33,250 bases of DNA from an uncultured Eubacteriales bacterium (GCA_900543755.1 UQSP01000018.1:1-33250); one strand, 5' to 3'. Positions 1 to 7,486 are shown, counted from the stretch's first letter. The notes: generated by a model not told the origin, from the letters alone. Translations and numbers: made by a program.

Positions 1-589
1 CGGCACACCAGACTTTGCGCGTCTTATGGATTTTTATATCGGAAAACCCTGCTTTTCCCATAAGGGCAGCGAGCTCTTCCGCCGTATAAATCGTCATGCC
101 TTCGCAGCGCTTCGTCCAGAATTTTCCCTTTTCGGGATCTGTCATTTCGGACGCCAGTATTACCTTGCCTCCCTTTTTCAAGACGCGGAGCATTTCTTTG
201 AGCCCCTGCACGGGATCGGGCCAGAAATAAATAGACTCAAAGGACACCGCCCTGTCATAGGTCTCCTCCCGATACGGCAGCCTCATGGCGTCTCCGCACA
301 AAATACCGCACCTGTCCGCATATTTTTTGGTCGCTTTCCGGCTGCATGCAACGCTTTCCTCCGAATAATCGATGCCGTCCGCGCGGCTTTTCGGGCAGCG
401 CTCCAGAATGCGGACAAGATTGCCGCCACCGCCGCACCCGACGTCCAGAACGCTCTCTCCGTCTTTCAGCGGGCACACCTCGAACGCCCAAAGCGCGAGA
501 GGCGCATGCCCTTTGTTCATGGCGCTCACGATCATTTTGCCGAATTTTCCCTTCGGCTTCTTGCAATTACTTAAAAATTTTTTTATCAT
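1..589 (-). CDS. Class I SAM-dependent methyltransferase, 3' end cut by the window edge
   Basis: The frame starts at ATG 589 and stays open for 196 codons to base 1, so the C-terminus lies outside the window. The glycine-rich SAM-binding motif I reads VLDVGCGGGGN at about residues 48-58 and is followed by an acidic GIDYSEESV strand. A post-I GDAMRLPY segment and a RVLKKGGKVILASE strand complete a Rossmann methyltransferase core. An AGAGGTG ribosome site lies 8 bases before the ATG and overlaps the end of the acetyltransferase gene, so the two are one operon. The substrate cannot be read from the sequence. Sharing an operon with an HMA metal-binding protein makes metalloid or small-molecule methylation possible, but that is inference. 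The fold call is firm; the substrate is unknown. Confidence 0.88.
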   Translation of the reverse strand, partial: MIKKFLSNCKKPKGKFGKMIVSAMNKGHAPLALWAFEVCPLKDGESVLDVGCGGGGNLVRILERCPKSRADGIDYSEESVACSRKATKKYADRCGILCGDAMRLPYREETYDRAVSFESIYFWPDPVQGLKEMLRVLKKGGKVILASEMTDPEKGKFWTKRCEGMTIYTAEELAALMGKAGFSDIKIHKTRKVWCA

Positions 590-603
590 AGCTCCTGCAC
601 CTC

Positions 604-1224
604 TTATAACTTATATTCATACACCAGCGATTTGCCGGGCGTACCGAAGGAATACGGCTTTTCCCATACGAGTTTGAAACCGCGCTTTTCATAGAATGTG
701 TATGTAGCATCCGTATCGGTGAACACGCGCACCGTCTTTACGCCGCTTTGAATGCACCGCTCCTGAAAGGCTTCCCAGAGCGCCGTTCCCAGCCCTTTGC
801 GGAAATCTTTGCGCGAGCAGAGCGCCATTAGTTCGCAGTCGCAGGCGAGCGGCGTATCCTTTCCGTTCTCCTTGAGCTTCTTATAAAAGAGGTCGAACTG
901 CGCCTTGAACGGCGCGGACATCTTATAGCCGCCGAACGCGAACTTGAAAAAGCACCGAAACCACGCCTTATAATGCGGTTTTACGTCGTGCCGTTTGGCG
1001 AGCGCCTTGTCGAAACCCTTTTTGTAGTGCCCGATGATAAACCCGACGACCTGCCCTTCGCTCTCCGCCACATAGGTAAATGAACACTTCTCTGCGAGTA
1101 CCTGCGCATAGTCGCGCAGAAACGCTTTGTCGTTCTCCGTCAACGGGCAGTCGAAAAAGCTCTCGTAAAAGCACATGGCGCAATCGTGAACGTCCCTTTC
1201 CTCAAATTTACGGATCAGAAACAT
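604..1224 (-). CDS. GNAT-family N-acetyltransferase
   Basis: This 206-residue protein has a GNAT core. It contains a YVAESEGQVVGFIIGHY strand pair, a central CELMALCSRKDFRKGLGTAL acetyl-CoA site (the R/Q-x-x-G-x-G/A equivalent) at about residues 130-150, and a VRVFTDTDATYTFYEKRGF helix-strand near the end. The acceptor is unknown. I place the start at ATG 1224 because AGAGGTG lies 6 bases upstream. A GTG at 1233 overlaps the HMA stop but would leave no room for a ribosome site. It lies between the HMA gene, 5 bases away, and the methyltransferase, 14 bases away, so all three are probably cotranscribed from the promoter at 1526-1554. Small-molecule detoxification or modification is a reasonable guess only. 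Confidence 0.88.
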   Translation of the reverse strand: MFLIRKFEERDVHDCAMCFYESFFDCPLTENDKAFLRDYAQVLAEKCSFTYVAESEGQVVGFIIGHYKKGFDKALAKRHDVKPHYKAWFRCFFKFAFGGYKMSAPFKAQFDLFYKKLKENGKDTPLACDCELMALCSRKDFRKGLGTALWEAFQERCIQSGVKTVRVFTDTDATYTFYEKRGFKLVWEKPYSFGTPGKSLVYEYKL

Positions 1225-1229
1225 GGCAC

Positions 1230-1484
1230 TCACCTCTTGTGCGAGAACAGCCCGTGCTTTTCATACGGCACCGTCTCAATTCTTCCCACGCCGTAGCCCT
1301 GCTTTGCGATTGCCTCTTTGATGAGAGCGGTATTCACGCTATCCTCGGCAACCACTTCCGTTCTCCCCTTTGCGTGCGAAGATTTTACTTTCTTCACGCC
1401 CTCCACGCGGCGCACCACGTCGTTGACCTGCGTTTCGCACATACCGCAGTGCATTCCCTCGACTTCTAACGTTATCTTTAACAT
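1230..1484 (-). CDS. Heavy-metal-associated (HMA) domain protein, CopZ-like
   Basis: This 84-residue protein is a single HMA (ferredoxin-like) domain. The metal-binding loop reads GMHCGMC at residues 10-16, which is the MxCxxC motif that binds Cu(I) or other soft metals in CopZ chaperones and P-type ATPase N-domains. The length fits a free-standing chaperone of about 70 residues plus a short tail ending FSHKR. AAGGAGAA lies 7 bases before the ATG. It is the first gene of the HMA-GNAT-methyltransferase operon and sits directly behind a consensus-like promoter and a perfect 16-bp palindrome. No copper ATPase is visible here, so the metal and the partner are unknown. Confidence 0.9.
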   Translation of the reverse strand: MLKITLEVEGMHCGMCETQVNDVVRRVEGVKKVKSSHAKGRTEVVAEDSVNTALIKEAIAKQGYGVGRIETVPYEKHGLFSHKR

Positions 1485-1501
1485 AGCTTATTCTCCTTAT
1501 A

Positions 1502-1517
1502 GTTCGCATATGCGAAC
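1502..1517. promoter_or_regulatory. Perfect 16-bp palindromic operator, copy 1
   Basis: GTTCGCATATGCGAAC is a perfect palindrome. It starts 8 bases downstream of the -10 box at 1526-1531 and so covers the likely transcription start of the HMA operon, the position of a repressor operator. The identical 16-mer occurs again at 5113-5128 before the ABC exporter genes. The centre (CATATG with flanking inverted arms) resembles ArsR/SmtB-type operators, but that assignment is inference. Confidence 0.8.
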
Positions 1518-1525
1518 ATGCTTAT

Positions 1526-1554
1526 ATTATATCTTCTTTATCTGCAAAAAGCAA
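1526..1554 (-). promoter_or_regulatory. Sigma-A promoter of the HMA-GNAT-methyltransferase operon
   Basis: Read on the minus strand, a -35 box TTGCTT (1549-1554) is followed after exactly 17 bases by a perfect -10 box TATAAT (1526-1531). The predicted start falls at the edge of the palindrome at 1502-1517, so binding there should block transcription. Confidence 0.7.
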
Positions 1555-1572
1555 GCAATTAACGACGGTTTC

Positions 1573-1601
1573 AAAAAAGCGGCCGCAATAGCGACCGCTT
1601 T
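1573..1601 (-). terminator. Intrinsic terminator of the ABC exporter operon
   Basis: On the minus strand an 11-bp stem (AAAGCGGTCGC pairing with GCGGCCGCTTT, one U-G wobble) with a TATT loop is followed by a run of T. It begins 5 bases after the stop codon of the downstream ABC gene, so it separates the exporter operon from the HMA promoter. Confidence 0.82.
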
Positions 1602-1605
1602 CCTG

Positions 1606-3345
1606 TTACCCGTTTTCCGCAAGGCGTTGCCTTTCTCGCAGATGTATGAAATTGTTGTAGATACCGCCACGCTTTAAGAGCTGTTCGTGCGTGCCCTGTT
1701 CGGCGATCTTCCCCTCGGACACGACGACGATCTGATCCGCCGCGCGGATGGTGTTCAGCCGGTGCGCGATGACGAGCAAGGTTTTTCCGCGGACAAGCTC
1801 GGTGATGGCCTCCTGAATGTGCCGCTCGTTGTCGAGGTCCACGCTCGCCGTCGCCTCGTCAAGAATGACGATGGGCGCGTCCTTTAAGATACACCGCGCG
1901 ATGGAAATGCGCTGTTTCTCCCCGCCCGAAAGGGAGGCTCCGCCTTCGCCGATGACGGTATCGAACCCCTGCGGCAAGCTCATAATGAAGTCGTAACAGC
2001 GCGCCTTCTTCGCTGCCTCCTCCACTTCCTCTCTTTTGGCGGTCGGTCTGCCCATCGCGATGTTGTTATAGACGGTGTCCTGAAACAGATATACTCGCTG
2101 GAATACCATGCTGATTTTGTCCATGAGTTCAGAGAGCGGCACGTCGCGGATGTCCACGCCCCGAACCTTAATACTGCCGGACTTGATGTCCCAAAAGCGA
2201 GCCAAAAGGTTAGCAAGCGTGGTTTTTCCTCCACCGCTGGGGCCGACGAGCGCGGTCATCGTGTTCTTTTCCGCCATAAAGCTGACGCCCCGCACGGTAT
2301 CTTCTTCGCCGTAGGCAAAGGTCACGTTTTCAAACGATATTTCGGGCGCGCCGGTTGCGGGAATATGCTTTTTTCCGTTGTCGGGCAGCGTCTTTTCCCC
2401 GAACACCCCCTCAATCCTGTCGAGACAGCTCCCCATGACGGTCAGCCGCGAGGATTCGCTGTACAGCGTTTTGAGGGGCAGGAAGATAGAGAAGGCAAAC
2501 AGCACGCAGCCGATAAGGTACGACAAGGTCATCATATTTTCAAAATACAGCCACACGCCGAGCGCGACGATGCCCGCCATGCCGACGGTATAGAGCACGT
2601 TGAGCACGAACATCCACGGCAGCTGCGTGAACTCGAATTTGAGCGCGGAGTCCCTCGTCTTGCGGAAATTCTTTGTTAGATCTTCCGATTTTTCGCCGAG
2701 CAGATTGTAGCTCTTGATGACGCCGATTCCCTCGATATGGGAGATGACTGCATCCGTCAGTTCCTCGCTGAGCTGCTGGCGGATATTGCTGTGCTTTACG
2801 CCCGACCTATTCATAAAGATGGCGGCGATAACGACCGCCAGCGACACGCCCGTAACCAGCAGCCCGATGCGCCAGTCGATGACATACATGAACGCGACCA
2901 TGAGTAGTGCCGAAAACCCATTGCCCAACATATCTGCGATGGACTGCATGACGTTTTCTTCCACGAACACCATGTCGGACGAGAGCACCGAGCTGATCTT
3001 TCCGATATTGCCCGCCGTAAAGTAGCCCATCGGGAGTTTCCGAAGGCGCGCGCCCAGTTCCATGCGCTTTTCTGCAAAGATCTTATACCCCGCCGTACTC
3101 TGCAAACGGTCGCTCAAATTCGTGGCGAGAATATGCACGGCAAGCGACGCCGCCATGCCCGCAAAGTAGATAAGGCAGCGCAAAACGGTGATCGTCCCCT
3201 CGTAAAACTCATTGAAGAGCAAAAAACCGAGGAAGAGCGGCATTGTGATGCAGATGCCCTTGATGAAGGCGAACAGCGCCGCCGAGAGCACCCTGCCCTT
3301 GTATTTGCCCGAAAACTTCAATATCCTTACGAAAAATTTGATCAT
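1606..3345 (-). CDS. ABC exporter half-transporter (TM domain fused to ATPase), second of a pair
   Basis: This 579-residue protein has a six-helix membrane domain at about residues 15-310 and a C-terminal ATPase domain. Walker A is GPSGGGKTT (about 368-376), the signature is LSGGEKQR (472-479), Walker B is VILDE (493-497) and the H-loop His is near 528, all intact. I start at ATG 3345, not further upstream, because AGGAGG lies 6 bases before it and the ATG overlaps the partner gene's TGA (ATGA, 3342-3345), a coupling typical of heterodimeric exporters. The layout (TetR, ABC, ABC) fits drug, peptide or metallophore-type export. The substrate cannot be read. Both partners keep the catalytic glutamate. 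Confidence 0.93.
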   Translation of the reverse strand: MIKFFVRILKFSGKYKGRVLSAALFAFIKGICITMPLFLGFLLFNEFYEGTITVLRCLIYFAGMAASLAVHILATNLSDRLQSTAGYKIFAEKRMELGARLRKLPMGYFTAGNIGKISSVLSSDMVFVEENVMQSIADMLGNGFSALLMVAFMYVIDWRIGLLVTGVSLAVVIAAIFMNRSGVKHSNIRQQLSEELTDAVISHIEGIGVIKSYNLLGEKSEDLTKNFRKTRDSALKFEFTQLPWMFVLNVLYTVGMAGIVALGVWLYFENMMTLSYLIGCVLFAFSIFLPLKTLYSESSRLTVMGSCLDRIEGVFGEKTLPDNGKKHIPATGAPEISFENVTFAYGEEDTVRGVSFMAEKNTMTALVGPSGGGKTTLANLLARFWDIKSGSIKVRGVDIRDVPLSELMDKISMVFQRVYLFQDTVYNNIAMGRPTAKREEVEEAAKKARCYDFIMSLPQGFDTVIGEGGASLSGGEKQRISIARCILKDAPIVILDEATASVDLDNERHIQEAITELVRGKTLLVIAHRLNTIRAADQIVVVSEGKIAEQGTHEQLLKRGGIYNNFIHLRERQRLAENG

Positions 3346-5090
3346 ACCGCGCCTCCTGTCGTTCCGACCACGTTCCACGCCGCGCTGTCCTCGGAGATCT
3401 GCCAGAGCCGTTTATAGATGTCGTTGCTTTCCAGAAGCTCTTTATGGGTGCCGCTGCCCGCCACTCTGCCATTGTCCAGCACATATATTTTGTCTGCATT
3501 CTGTATGGACGCAAGGCGGTGTGCGATGACGAGGAGCGTCTTACCCCGGACGACTTCGGCAATTGCCTTTTCCATCTTCTCCTCGTTTTCGGGATCGGCG
3601 AACGCCGTTGCCTCGTCCAGAATGACGACGGGCGCGTTTTTCAGAATAGCCCTTGCAAGCGAAACTCTCTGCCGCTCTCCGCCCGAAAGCGCGCTGCCGC
3701 AGTCGCCCGCGAGCGTATAAATGCCGTTTTCCAAACATTCAATAAATTCCATGCACTGAGCTTTTTCCGCCGCGGCGAACACTTCTTCTTTGGTCGCGTC
3801 CGGCTTACCGATCTTGATGTTGTCGTAAATGCTGGTGTTGAATAGGAAATTGTCCTGCGACACGAATGAGATATGCGAATTGAGCGCGTTGAGGCTCATG
3901 TCCGTAATGTCCTGCCCGCCCAAAGTTATCTTTCCGCTGCCGATGTCGTAGTAATGCACCAGCAGTTTTGCGAGCGTGCTCTTGCCCGAACCGGATTCGC
4001 CGACCAGCGCCGTCTTTTTGCCTTCCTGCACGACGAGGTTTGCATTTTGAATTACATCCTTCTCCTCATAGGCAAAGGTCACGTTCTCGAACACAGCCGT
4101 GTCGCCCCTGCCCGTAAAGGCATTACCCTTACTTTTCAGCGGCTCGGCATCCAAAGTCTTTTCAAGTTCTTTGACCTTGCGATCGACTTGCGCGAGCGAG
4201 GGAACGAAACGCATCGCCTTCATGAGCGGGCCGCCCAGCCCGAAGGAAAGACAGAGCACCAGAATGAGGTCGGCAAGCTGCGACCATCCGTTGACGACGA
4301 ACATACCGCCGAATGGCAGCGTGAACAATGAACAACAGGCGAACACGCCCGCATACACCGCCATCCACGGCCAGCACACACGATACCAGTCCAACGTGAA
4401 ATCGCGGTATGCCTCCACGTCCTTTTTATATCGTTTGTACGAATCGCTGTCCCTGCCGAATATCTTAACAACTTCCATACCGTTTACATATTCGATGATG
4501 GTGTTGTTCATGACCTGCGCCGAACGATAGTAGCTGTCCATCTTGGCAAAGCCGGCGCGTGTCATCATCATGACCGCCCACACGCCGACGGGAAGCATGA
4601 TGAGCGTAAGAAGCGCGAGTTTCCAGTCCACCGCAAACATGGCGATAAACACGCCGACGGGAATGATGATATTGCCTAAACCTTCCGGAATGGCGTGCGC
4701 GAGCAGAAGTTCCATGCTCTCTACGTCTTCCACGAACAGCTTTTTCAAATTTCCCGTCCCCTTCTCCTGCACCACGCCGAGGGGCAGTTTTTCCATTTTG
4801 CCCTGCAAGCTCACACGCAGATTGTACAGCGTGTTGAACGCCGCAATGTGCGAGAGGGACAGTCCGCCGAGGTAGAACACGAAGTTCAATACAAGACAGA
4901 CGGCAACGCCCGCCACTCTGCTCACGGCAAACTGCAAAGAAATGCTCTCGCCAGCAATGAGCGGCGAGATGATCTGATACGCGAATATGTACGGCAAGAT
5001 CTGCGCCGCCACTGCTATGACAACCATGACCGTCGCTACAACGGTGAGAATCTTGTACTTACCCGCGTACTTCAAGATACTTTTTATCAT
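3342..5090 (-). CDS. ABC exporter half-transporter, first of a pair
   Basis: This 582-residue protein has an N-terminal six-helix exporter domain followed by an ATPase domain. Walker A is GESGSGKST (about 364-372), the signature is LSGGERQR (468-475), Walker B is ILDE (490-493) and the switch His is near 524. The D-loop region reads ATAFADPENE, a form I associate with the YbtP/YbtQ-like siderophore-type exporter branch. The true start is ATG 5090, with AGGAGG 4 bases upstream. A longer open frame to 5153 would translate through the operator palindrome and is rejected. It forms a heterodimer with the next gene, which overlaps it by 4 bases. Expression is probably controlled by whatever binds the palindrome at 5113-5128. 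Confidence 0.93.
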   Translation of the reverse strand: MIKSILKYAGKYKILTVVATVMVVIAVAAQILPYIFAYQIISPLIAGESISLQFAVSRVAGVAVCLVLNFVFYLGGLSLSHIAAFNTLYNLRVSLQGKMEKLPLGVVQEKGTGNLKKLFVEDVESMELLLAHAIPEGLGNIIIPVGVFIAMFAVDWKLALLTLIMLPVGVWAVMMMTRAGFAKMDSYYRSAQVMNNTIIEYVNGMEVVKIFGRDSDSYKRYKKDVEAYRDFTLDWYRVCWPWMAVYAGVFACCSLFTLPFGGMFVVNGWSQLADLILVLCLSFGLGGPLMKAMRFVPSLAQVDRKVKELEKTLDAEPLKSKGNAFTGRGDTAVFENVTFAYEEKDVIQNANLVVQEGKKTALVGESGSGKSTLAKLLVHYYDIGSGKITLGGQDITDMSLNALNSHISFVSQDNFLFNTSIYDNIKIGKPDATKEEVFAAAEKAQCMEFIECLENGIYTLAGDCGSALSGGERQRVSLARAILKNAPVVILDEATAFADPENEEKMEKAIAEVVRGKTLLVIAHRLASIQNADKIYVLDNGRVAGSGTHKELLESNDIYKRLWQISEDSAAWNVVGTTGGAV

Positions 5091-5112
5091 ATAGCCTCCT
5101 GTACTTTTATTT

Positions 5113-5128
5113 GTTCGCATATGCGAAC
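5113..5128. promoter_or_regulatory. Perfect 16-bp palindromic operator, copy 2
   Basis: GTTCGCATATGCGAAC is identical to the site at 1502-1517. It lies between tetR and the ABC pair, 22 bases before the first ABC start codon. A TATATC sequence, a possible weak -10, abuts it at 5129-5134; I see no good -35 box. Two identical 16-mers placed before two neighbouring operons indicate one shared regulator. Confidence 0.8.
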
Positions 5129-5144
5129 GATATACCGAAATAAT

Positions 5145-5164
5145 TGCCGCCACTGCGGGCGGCA
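5145..5164 (-). terminator. Hairpin after tetR, possible weak terminator
   Basis: A 7-bp stem (TGCCGCC/GGCGGCA) with a 6-base loop starts 4 bases after the tetR stop codon. On the minus strand it is followed by AATTATTTC, which is T-rich but not a full T-run. Partial termination or attenuation between tetR and the ABC genes is plausible. Confidence 0.45.
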
Positions 5165-5168
5165 GAAT

Positions 5169-5783
5169 TTACCGCTCGAAACCGAGCATTTTATACCAGT
5201 CGAACAGTCCGCACATCAGGTCGGATATGCGCCCTGCCTCCTCCTTTGTAAACCCATGAATGAGCGGCTCGCAGATCGCCGTCCAAAAGGACGAAAGCAT
5301 GACGTGCAATTCCTTTTCGGAGATGTCCGTCTTTGTCAGACCACGCCTCTGCGCTTCCTTGTAGTACGCATAGGTTGTGTGGCTCATGCCCTCCACCCAT
5401 TCGTGCTCGAAGTTTGCGTACTTCGTTCCGTCCGAAAAGACGAGCAGCAGGCGCATTTCGTCGTAGCGGTCATAGAGATAGTCGAACCACCACTGCATAT
5501 ATTCCCTGTCCATGTCCCACGCCTTTTTGAGCTGTTCGTCCGTGAGCGTGGCGGGCAGGACGGATTTTTGCCTCACTACCTCTTCAAGGTCTTGCACGGT
5601 ACTCTCCACCAGCGCGCAGAAAAGTTCTTCCTTGCCCTTGAACCGCTTGTACAACGCGCCCGTCGTAACGCCCGCGTTTTTGCAAATCTCCTGCAAGGAC
5701 GCATCCAGAAAGCCCTTTTGCAGAAACTCCTCTTTTGCGCTCTCGATGATGCGCGGATCGATACTTCTGTCCGCAACCGACAT
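5169..5783 (-). CDS. TetR/AcrR-family transcriptional regulator
   Basis: This 204-residue protein has an N-terminal TetR helix-turn-helix at about residues 10-57. The recognition region reads SLQEICKNAGVTTGALYKRF, followed by KGKEELF, which is the family's hallmark. The C-terminal two-thirds is an all-helical ligand-binding domain without recognisable specificity. AGGAGG lies 5 bases before the ATG. It has its own consensus promoter with a GATAAT-type palindrome at the start site, which points to autoregulation. It precedes the ABC exporter pair, so exporter control is likely by context. However, the palindrome before the exporter differs from the one at tetR, so a second regulator may be involved. 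Confidence 0.92.
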   Translation of the reverse strand: MSVADRSIDPRIIESAKEEFLQKGFLDASLQEICKNAGVTTGALYKRFKGKEELFCALVESTVQDLEEVVRQKSVLPATLTDEQLKKAWDMDREYMQWWFDYLYDRYDEMRLLLVFSDGTKYANFEHEWVEGMSHTTYAYYKEAQRRGLTKTDISEKELHVMLSSFWTAICEPLIHGFTKEEAGRISDLMCGLFDWYKMLGFER

Positions 5784-5795
5784 ATTTACCTCCTA

Positions 5796-5826
5796 CGATA
5801 ATCTAATTACCGATAATTCGATTATC
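5796..5826. promoter_or_regulatory. Likely TetR autoregulatory operator
   Basis: The palindrome GATAAT-TCG-ATTATC (5812-5826) directly abuts the -10 box of tetR. A third half-site, CGATAATC, lies at 5796-5803. This is the standard place and size for a TetR operator. It shares no obvious sequence with the GTTCGC palindrome before the exporter. Confidence 0.65.
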
Positions 5827-5855
5827 ATTATAATTATATGCTCCTCTTCTGTCAA
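5827..5855 (-). promoter_or_regulatory. Consensus sigma-A promoter of tetR
   Basis: The minus strand carries a perfect TTGACA (5850-5855), a 17-base spacer and a perfect TATAAT (5827-5832). Such a strong promoter for a repressor gene implies tight autorepression at the adjacent palindrome. Confidence 0.85.
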
Positions 5856-5888
5856 GAGTTTTGCGGCGATAATTAAAAAATTTTTCGC

Positions 5889-5920
5889 AAAAAATAGCGG
5901 AGACTGCTTGCTCTCCGCTA
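5889..5920 (-). terminator. Intrinsic terminator after the ATC-hydrolase-like gene
   Basis: A perfect 9-bp stem, TAGCGGAGA/TCTCCGCTA, with an 8-base loop is followed on the minus strand by TTTTTTG. It ends the AbrB / ATC-hydrolase operon 28 bases after its stop codon. Confidence 0.88.
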
Positions 5921-5948
5921 TATTACATATGATTCAATTTTTATCGGC

Positions 5949-6557
5949 TTACTTTTTTGCGTTAATAAAATGGAAATCGCAGCACTCTGCGCCTTCGCCG
6001 ATCGTTCCCACTCTTTCAAAACGGATCTTCGGCATAAGCCCCGAAAAAGCGATGTTGTCGTTTTCGCAATATACTCGGCATAATTCCGGGCAACCCTTCT
6101 CAACGCAAATATCGTGATACAAGCATGAACGAAGATTGAAGTGTATTTCTTTTCCGTCGCAGCGTACCCACTCCGTTTCCCAGCCTTCAGGCGGAAAGTT
6201 CTTGGCCATGTGCTTTTTCACGCCCATCCGGTACATTGTAAAAACGAACGGCATGCGCGCAAACTTTGCGTTATTCTGCTTGTTCATAAGGGCGGCTTTG
6301 TGCGTTTCCTTTCTGACCTTTTCTACGGCGTCGTCAATTCCAAAAGCCTGCAATGCTTTATAATAACTCATAGCGGGAAAGAGTTTTACCGTCATATGAT
6401 ACTTGATTGCATCGTTATTGCGGTAGTCGCCTTTACAGGTAAGCTCTCTGTAAATTTCAAGCGTTTTACCGAATATCTTTTTCCCACGCTCTTTCCCGAA
6501 AGTTTCAATACAGTCCTGCTCCAGAAAAGGCAGATTTGTGTTTTCAAACTCACTCAT
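5949..6557 (-). CDS. L-2-amino-thiazoline-4-carboxylic acid (ATC) hydrolase-like protein
   Basis: This 202-residue protein matches the pattern I recall for the ATC_hydrolase family of Firmicutes: a helical N-terminal half and a Cys-rich C-terminal core. Cysteines fall at about 145, 151, 156, 160 and 164 within CLYHDICVEKGCPELC and the following RVYCENDN. The family name comes from an enzyme of the bacterial L-cysteine synthesis route that opens the thiazoline ring. Whether this distant member does that is unknown. It overlaps the AbrB-type gene by 8 bases and is cotranscribed with it, a pairing I recall from other clostridia. An intrinsic terminator follows. Confidence 0.7.
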   Translation of the reverse strand: MSEFENTNLPFLEQDCIETFGKERGKKIFGKTLEIYRELTCKGDYRNNDAIKYHMTVKLFPAMSYYKALQAFGIDDAVEKVRKETHKAALMNKQNNAKFARMPFVFTMYRMGVKKHMAKNFPPEGWETEWVRCDGKEIHFNLRSCLYHDICVEKGCPELCRVYCENDNIAFSGLMPKIRFERVGTIGEGAECCDFHFINAKK

Positions 6558-6774
6558 CGCTGCCGTCCTCCATCTTCTGAAAGATGTCCGACGCGAATTT
6601 CTGCAACACGTCCGATTTGGTCACGGCAATCCCCCACTTTTCGTCGCCGAGCACAATGAGCGTATCGCCAGCCTTAATATCGAATTTGTCGCGCGCTTCG
6701 CGCGGAATGACGATCTGTCCGCGCTCTCCCACCTTTACTGTACCGAAGATATAATGTCCTTTGGGAATTTCCAC
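6550..6774 (-). CDS. AbrB/MazE/SpoVT-family DNA-binding protein
   Basis: This 74-residue protein consists of one swapped-hairpin AbrB domain, with the core motif VKVGERGQIVIPREARDKF at about residues 14-32 followed by AGDTLIVLGD. It should bind DNA as a dimer and is probably a transition-state or local regulator. The start is GTG 6774; AGGAGG lies 10 bases before it and no ATG fits. It is the first gene of a two-gene operon with the ATC-hydrolase-like gene. An imperfect inverted repeat (CATAC...GTATG, 6800-6820) just downstream of its promoter is a candidate autoregulatory site. Confidence 0.9.
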   Translation of the reverse strand: MEIPKGHYIFGTVKVGERGQIVIPREARDKFDIKAGDTLIVLGDEKWGIAVTKSDVLQKFASDIFQKMEDGSDE

Positions 6775-6821
6775 TTTTGTTTTACCTCCTCATATATTCC
6801 ATACTTTTCATATTTGTATGA

Positions 6822-6850
6822 ATTATATAATAAACGGAGCCTTATGTCAA
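6822..6850 (-). promoter_or_regulatory. Perfect consensus sigma-A promoter of the AbrB operon
   Basis: The minus strand carries TTGACA (6845-6850), 17 bases, then TATAAT (6822-6827), a match at all twelve positions. The -35 box is also one arm of the inverted repeat TGTCAA-N5-TTGACA (6845-6861), which borders the istA remnant. Confidence 0.88.
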
Positions 6851-6880
6851 CCATATTGACACCTACTTAAAAAATTTGTA

Positions 6881-7435
6881 CTAAAATCCTGCTACCCTCA
6901 AATCCCAGATCTTATATTTATCCAATCTTCGCTCTTTACACCAATCGTCCATTTGTTTTTCAACAAGTTCAAAAGAAGCAGCATCGTTTGAGTATCTGCT
7001 CTGCAACAATGAAAACCCAAGTATGTCGCCTATATTCTTGCTCTTTTTTACATGAAACCTCGCACCCGCAGAGCCATATTCATGAAATAGACTGTAAAAT
7101 CTTGATTTACTGTATGCTTTATACCCTTCTCTTTTGGCAACACGACAGTATTTTTGCCAAGCACGAAATTTAGAAAACCTACGCTTTTTGCGGTCTTTTT
7201 CTATGCTGTGAATATCCGGTATATAGTATCCCTTTCTTTTACCTCTTTTGGGGTAAAGCATTAAATACAAATCAGAATCGCGCAGCGTAGCCGGTAGAGG
7301 CAATTTCAAATTCAATTCCTTTGCCCTTTTTATTGTCTTGATGACAGTTGTACGCGAACAACCGCAAATGGTGGCTATCTGCGTGTTTGTATTCCCTTTA
7401 TAATAATACAAAAGTATTGACTTATAATCCGTCAT
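6881..7435 (-). pseudogene. IstA-like transposase remnant, N-terminal part only
   Basis: The 184-codon frame starts like IS21-family IstA: MTDYKSILLYYYKGNTNTQI, then a helix-turn-helix CGCSRTTVIKTIKRAKEL (about residues 25-42), then the LPLPATLRDSDLYLMLYPKR stretch before the usual catalytic domain. IstA is normally about 400-500 residues with a DDE core; here the DDE core is absent. The last ~60 residues (from about HVKKSKN) do not look like IstA and probably come from a deletion junction. GAGGT lies 6 bases before the ATG and a promoter precedes it, so a short protein could still be made. No istB follows. It is non-functional as a transposase; use as a DNA-binding protein is conceivable. 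Confidence 0.65.
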
Positions 7436-7457
7436 TTTGTTACCTCACCCTGCCTAT

Positions 7458-7486
7458 ACTATACCATATCTTATAGTAAAAATCAA
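7458..7486 (-). promoter_or_regulatory. Promoter of the istA remnant
   Basis: The minus strand has TTGATT (7481-7486), 17 bases, then TATAGT (7458-7463), 22 bases before the istA-like start codon. Confidence 0.6.

Noticed and set aside
26..574. A plus-strand 182-codon frame at the left edge
   Set aside because: The minus-strand frame here encodes a clear methyltransferase with a ribosome site in operon context. The plus frame has no family features.
3342..5153. Longer start for the first ABC gene (from 5153)
   Set aside because: The extra 21 codons read through the operator palindrome; ATG 5090 has AGGAGG just upstream and matches the family N-terminus.
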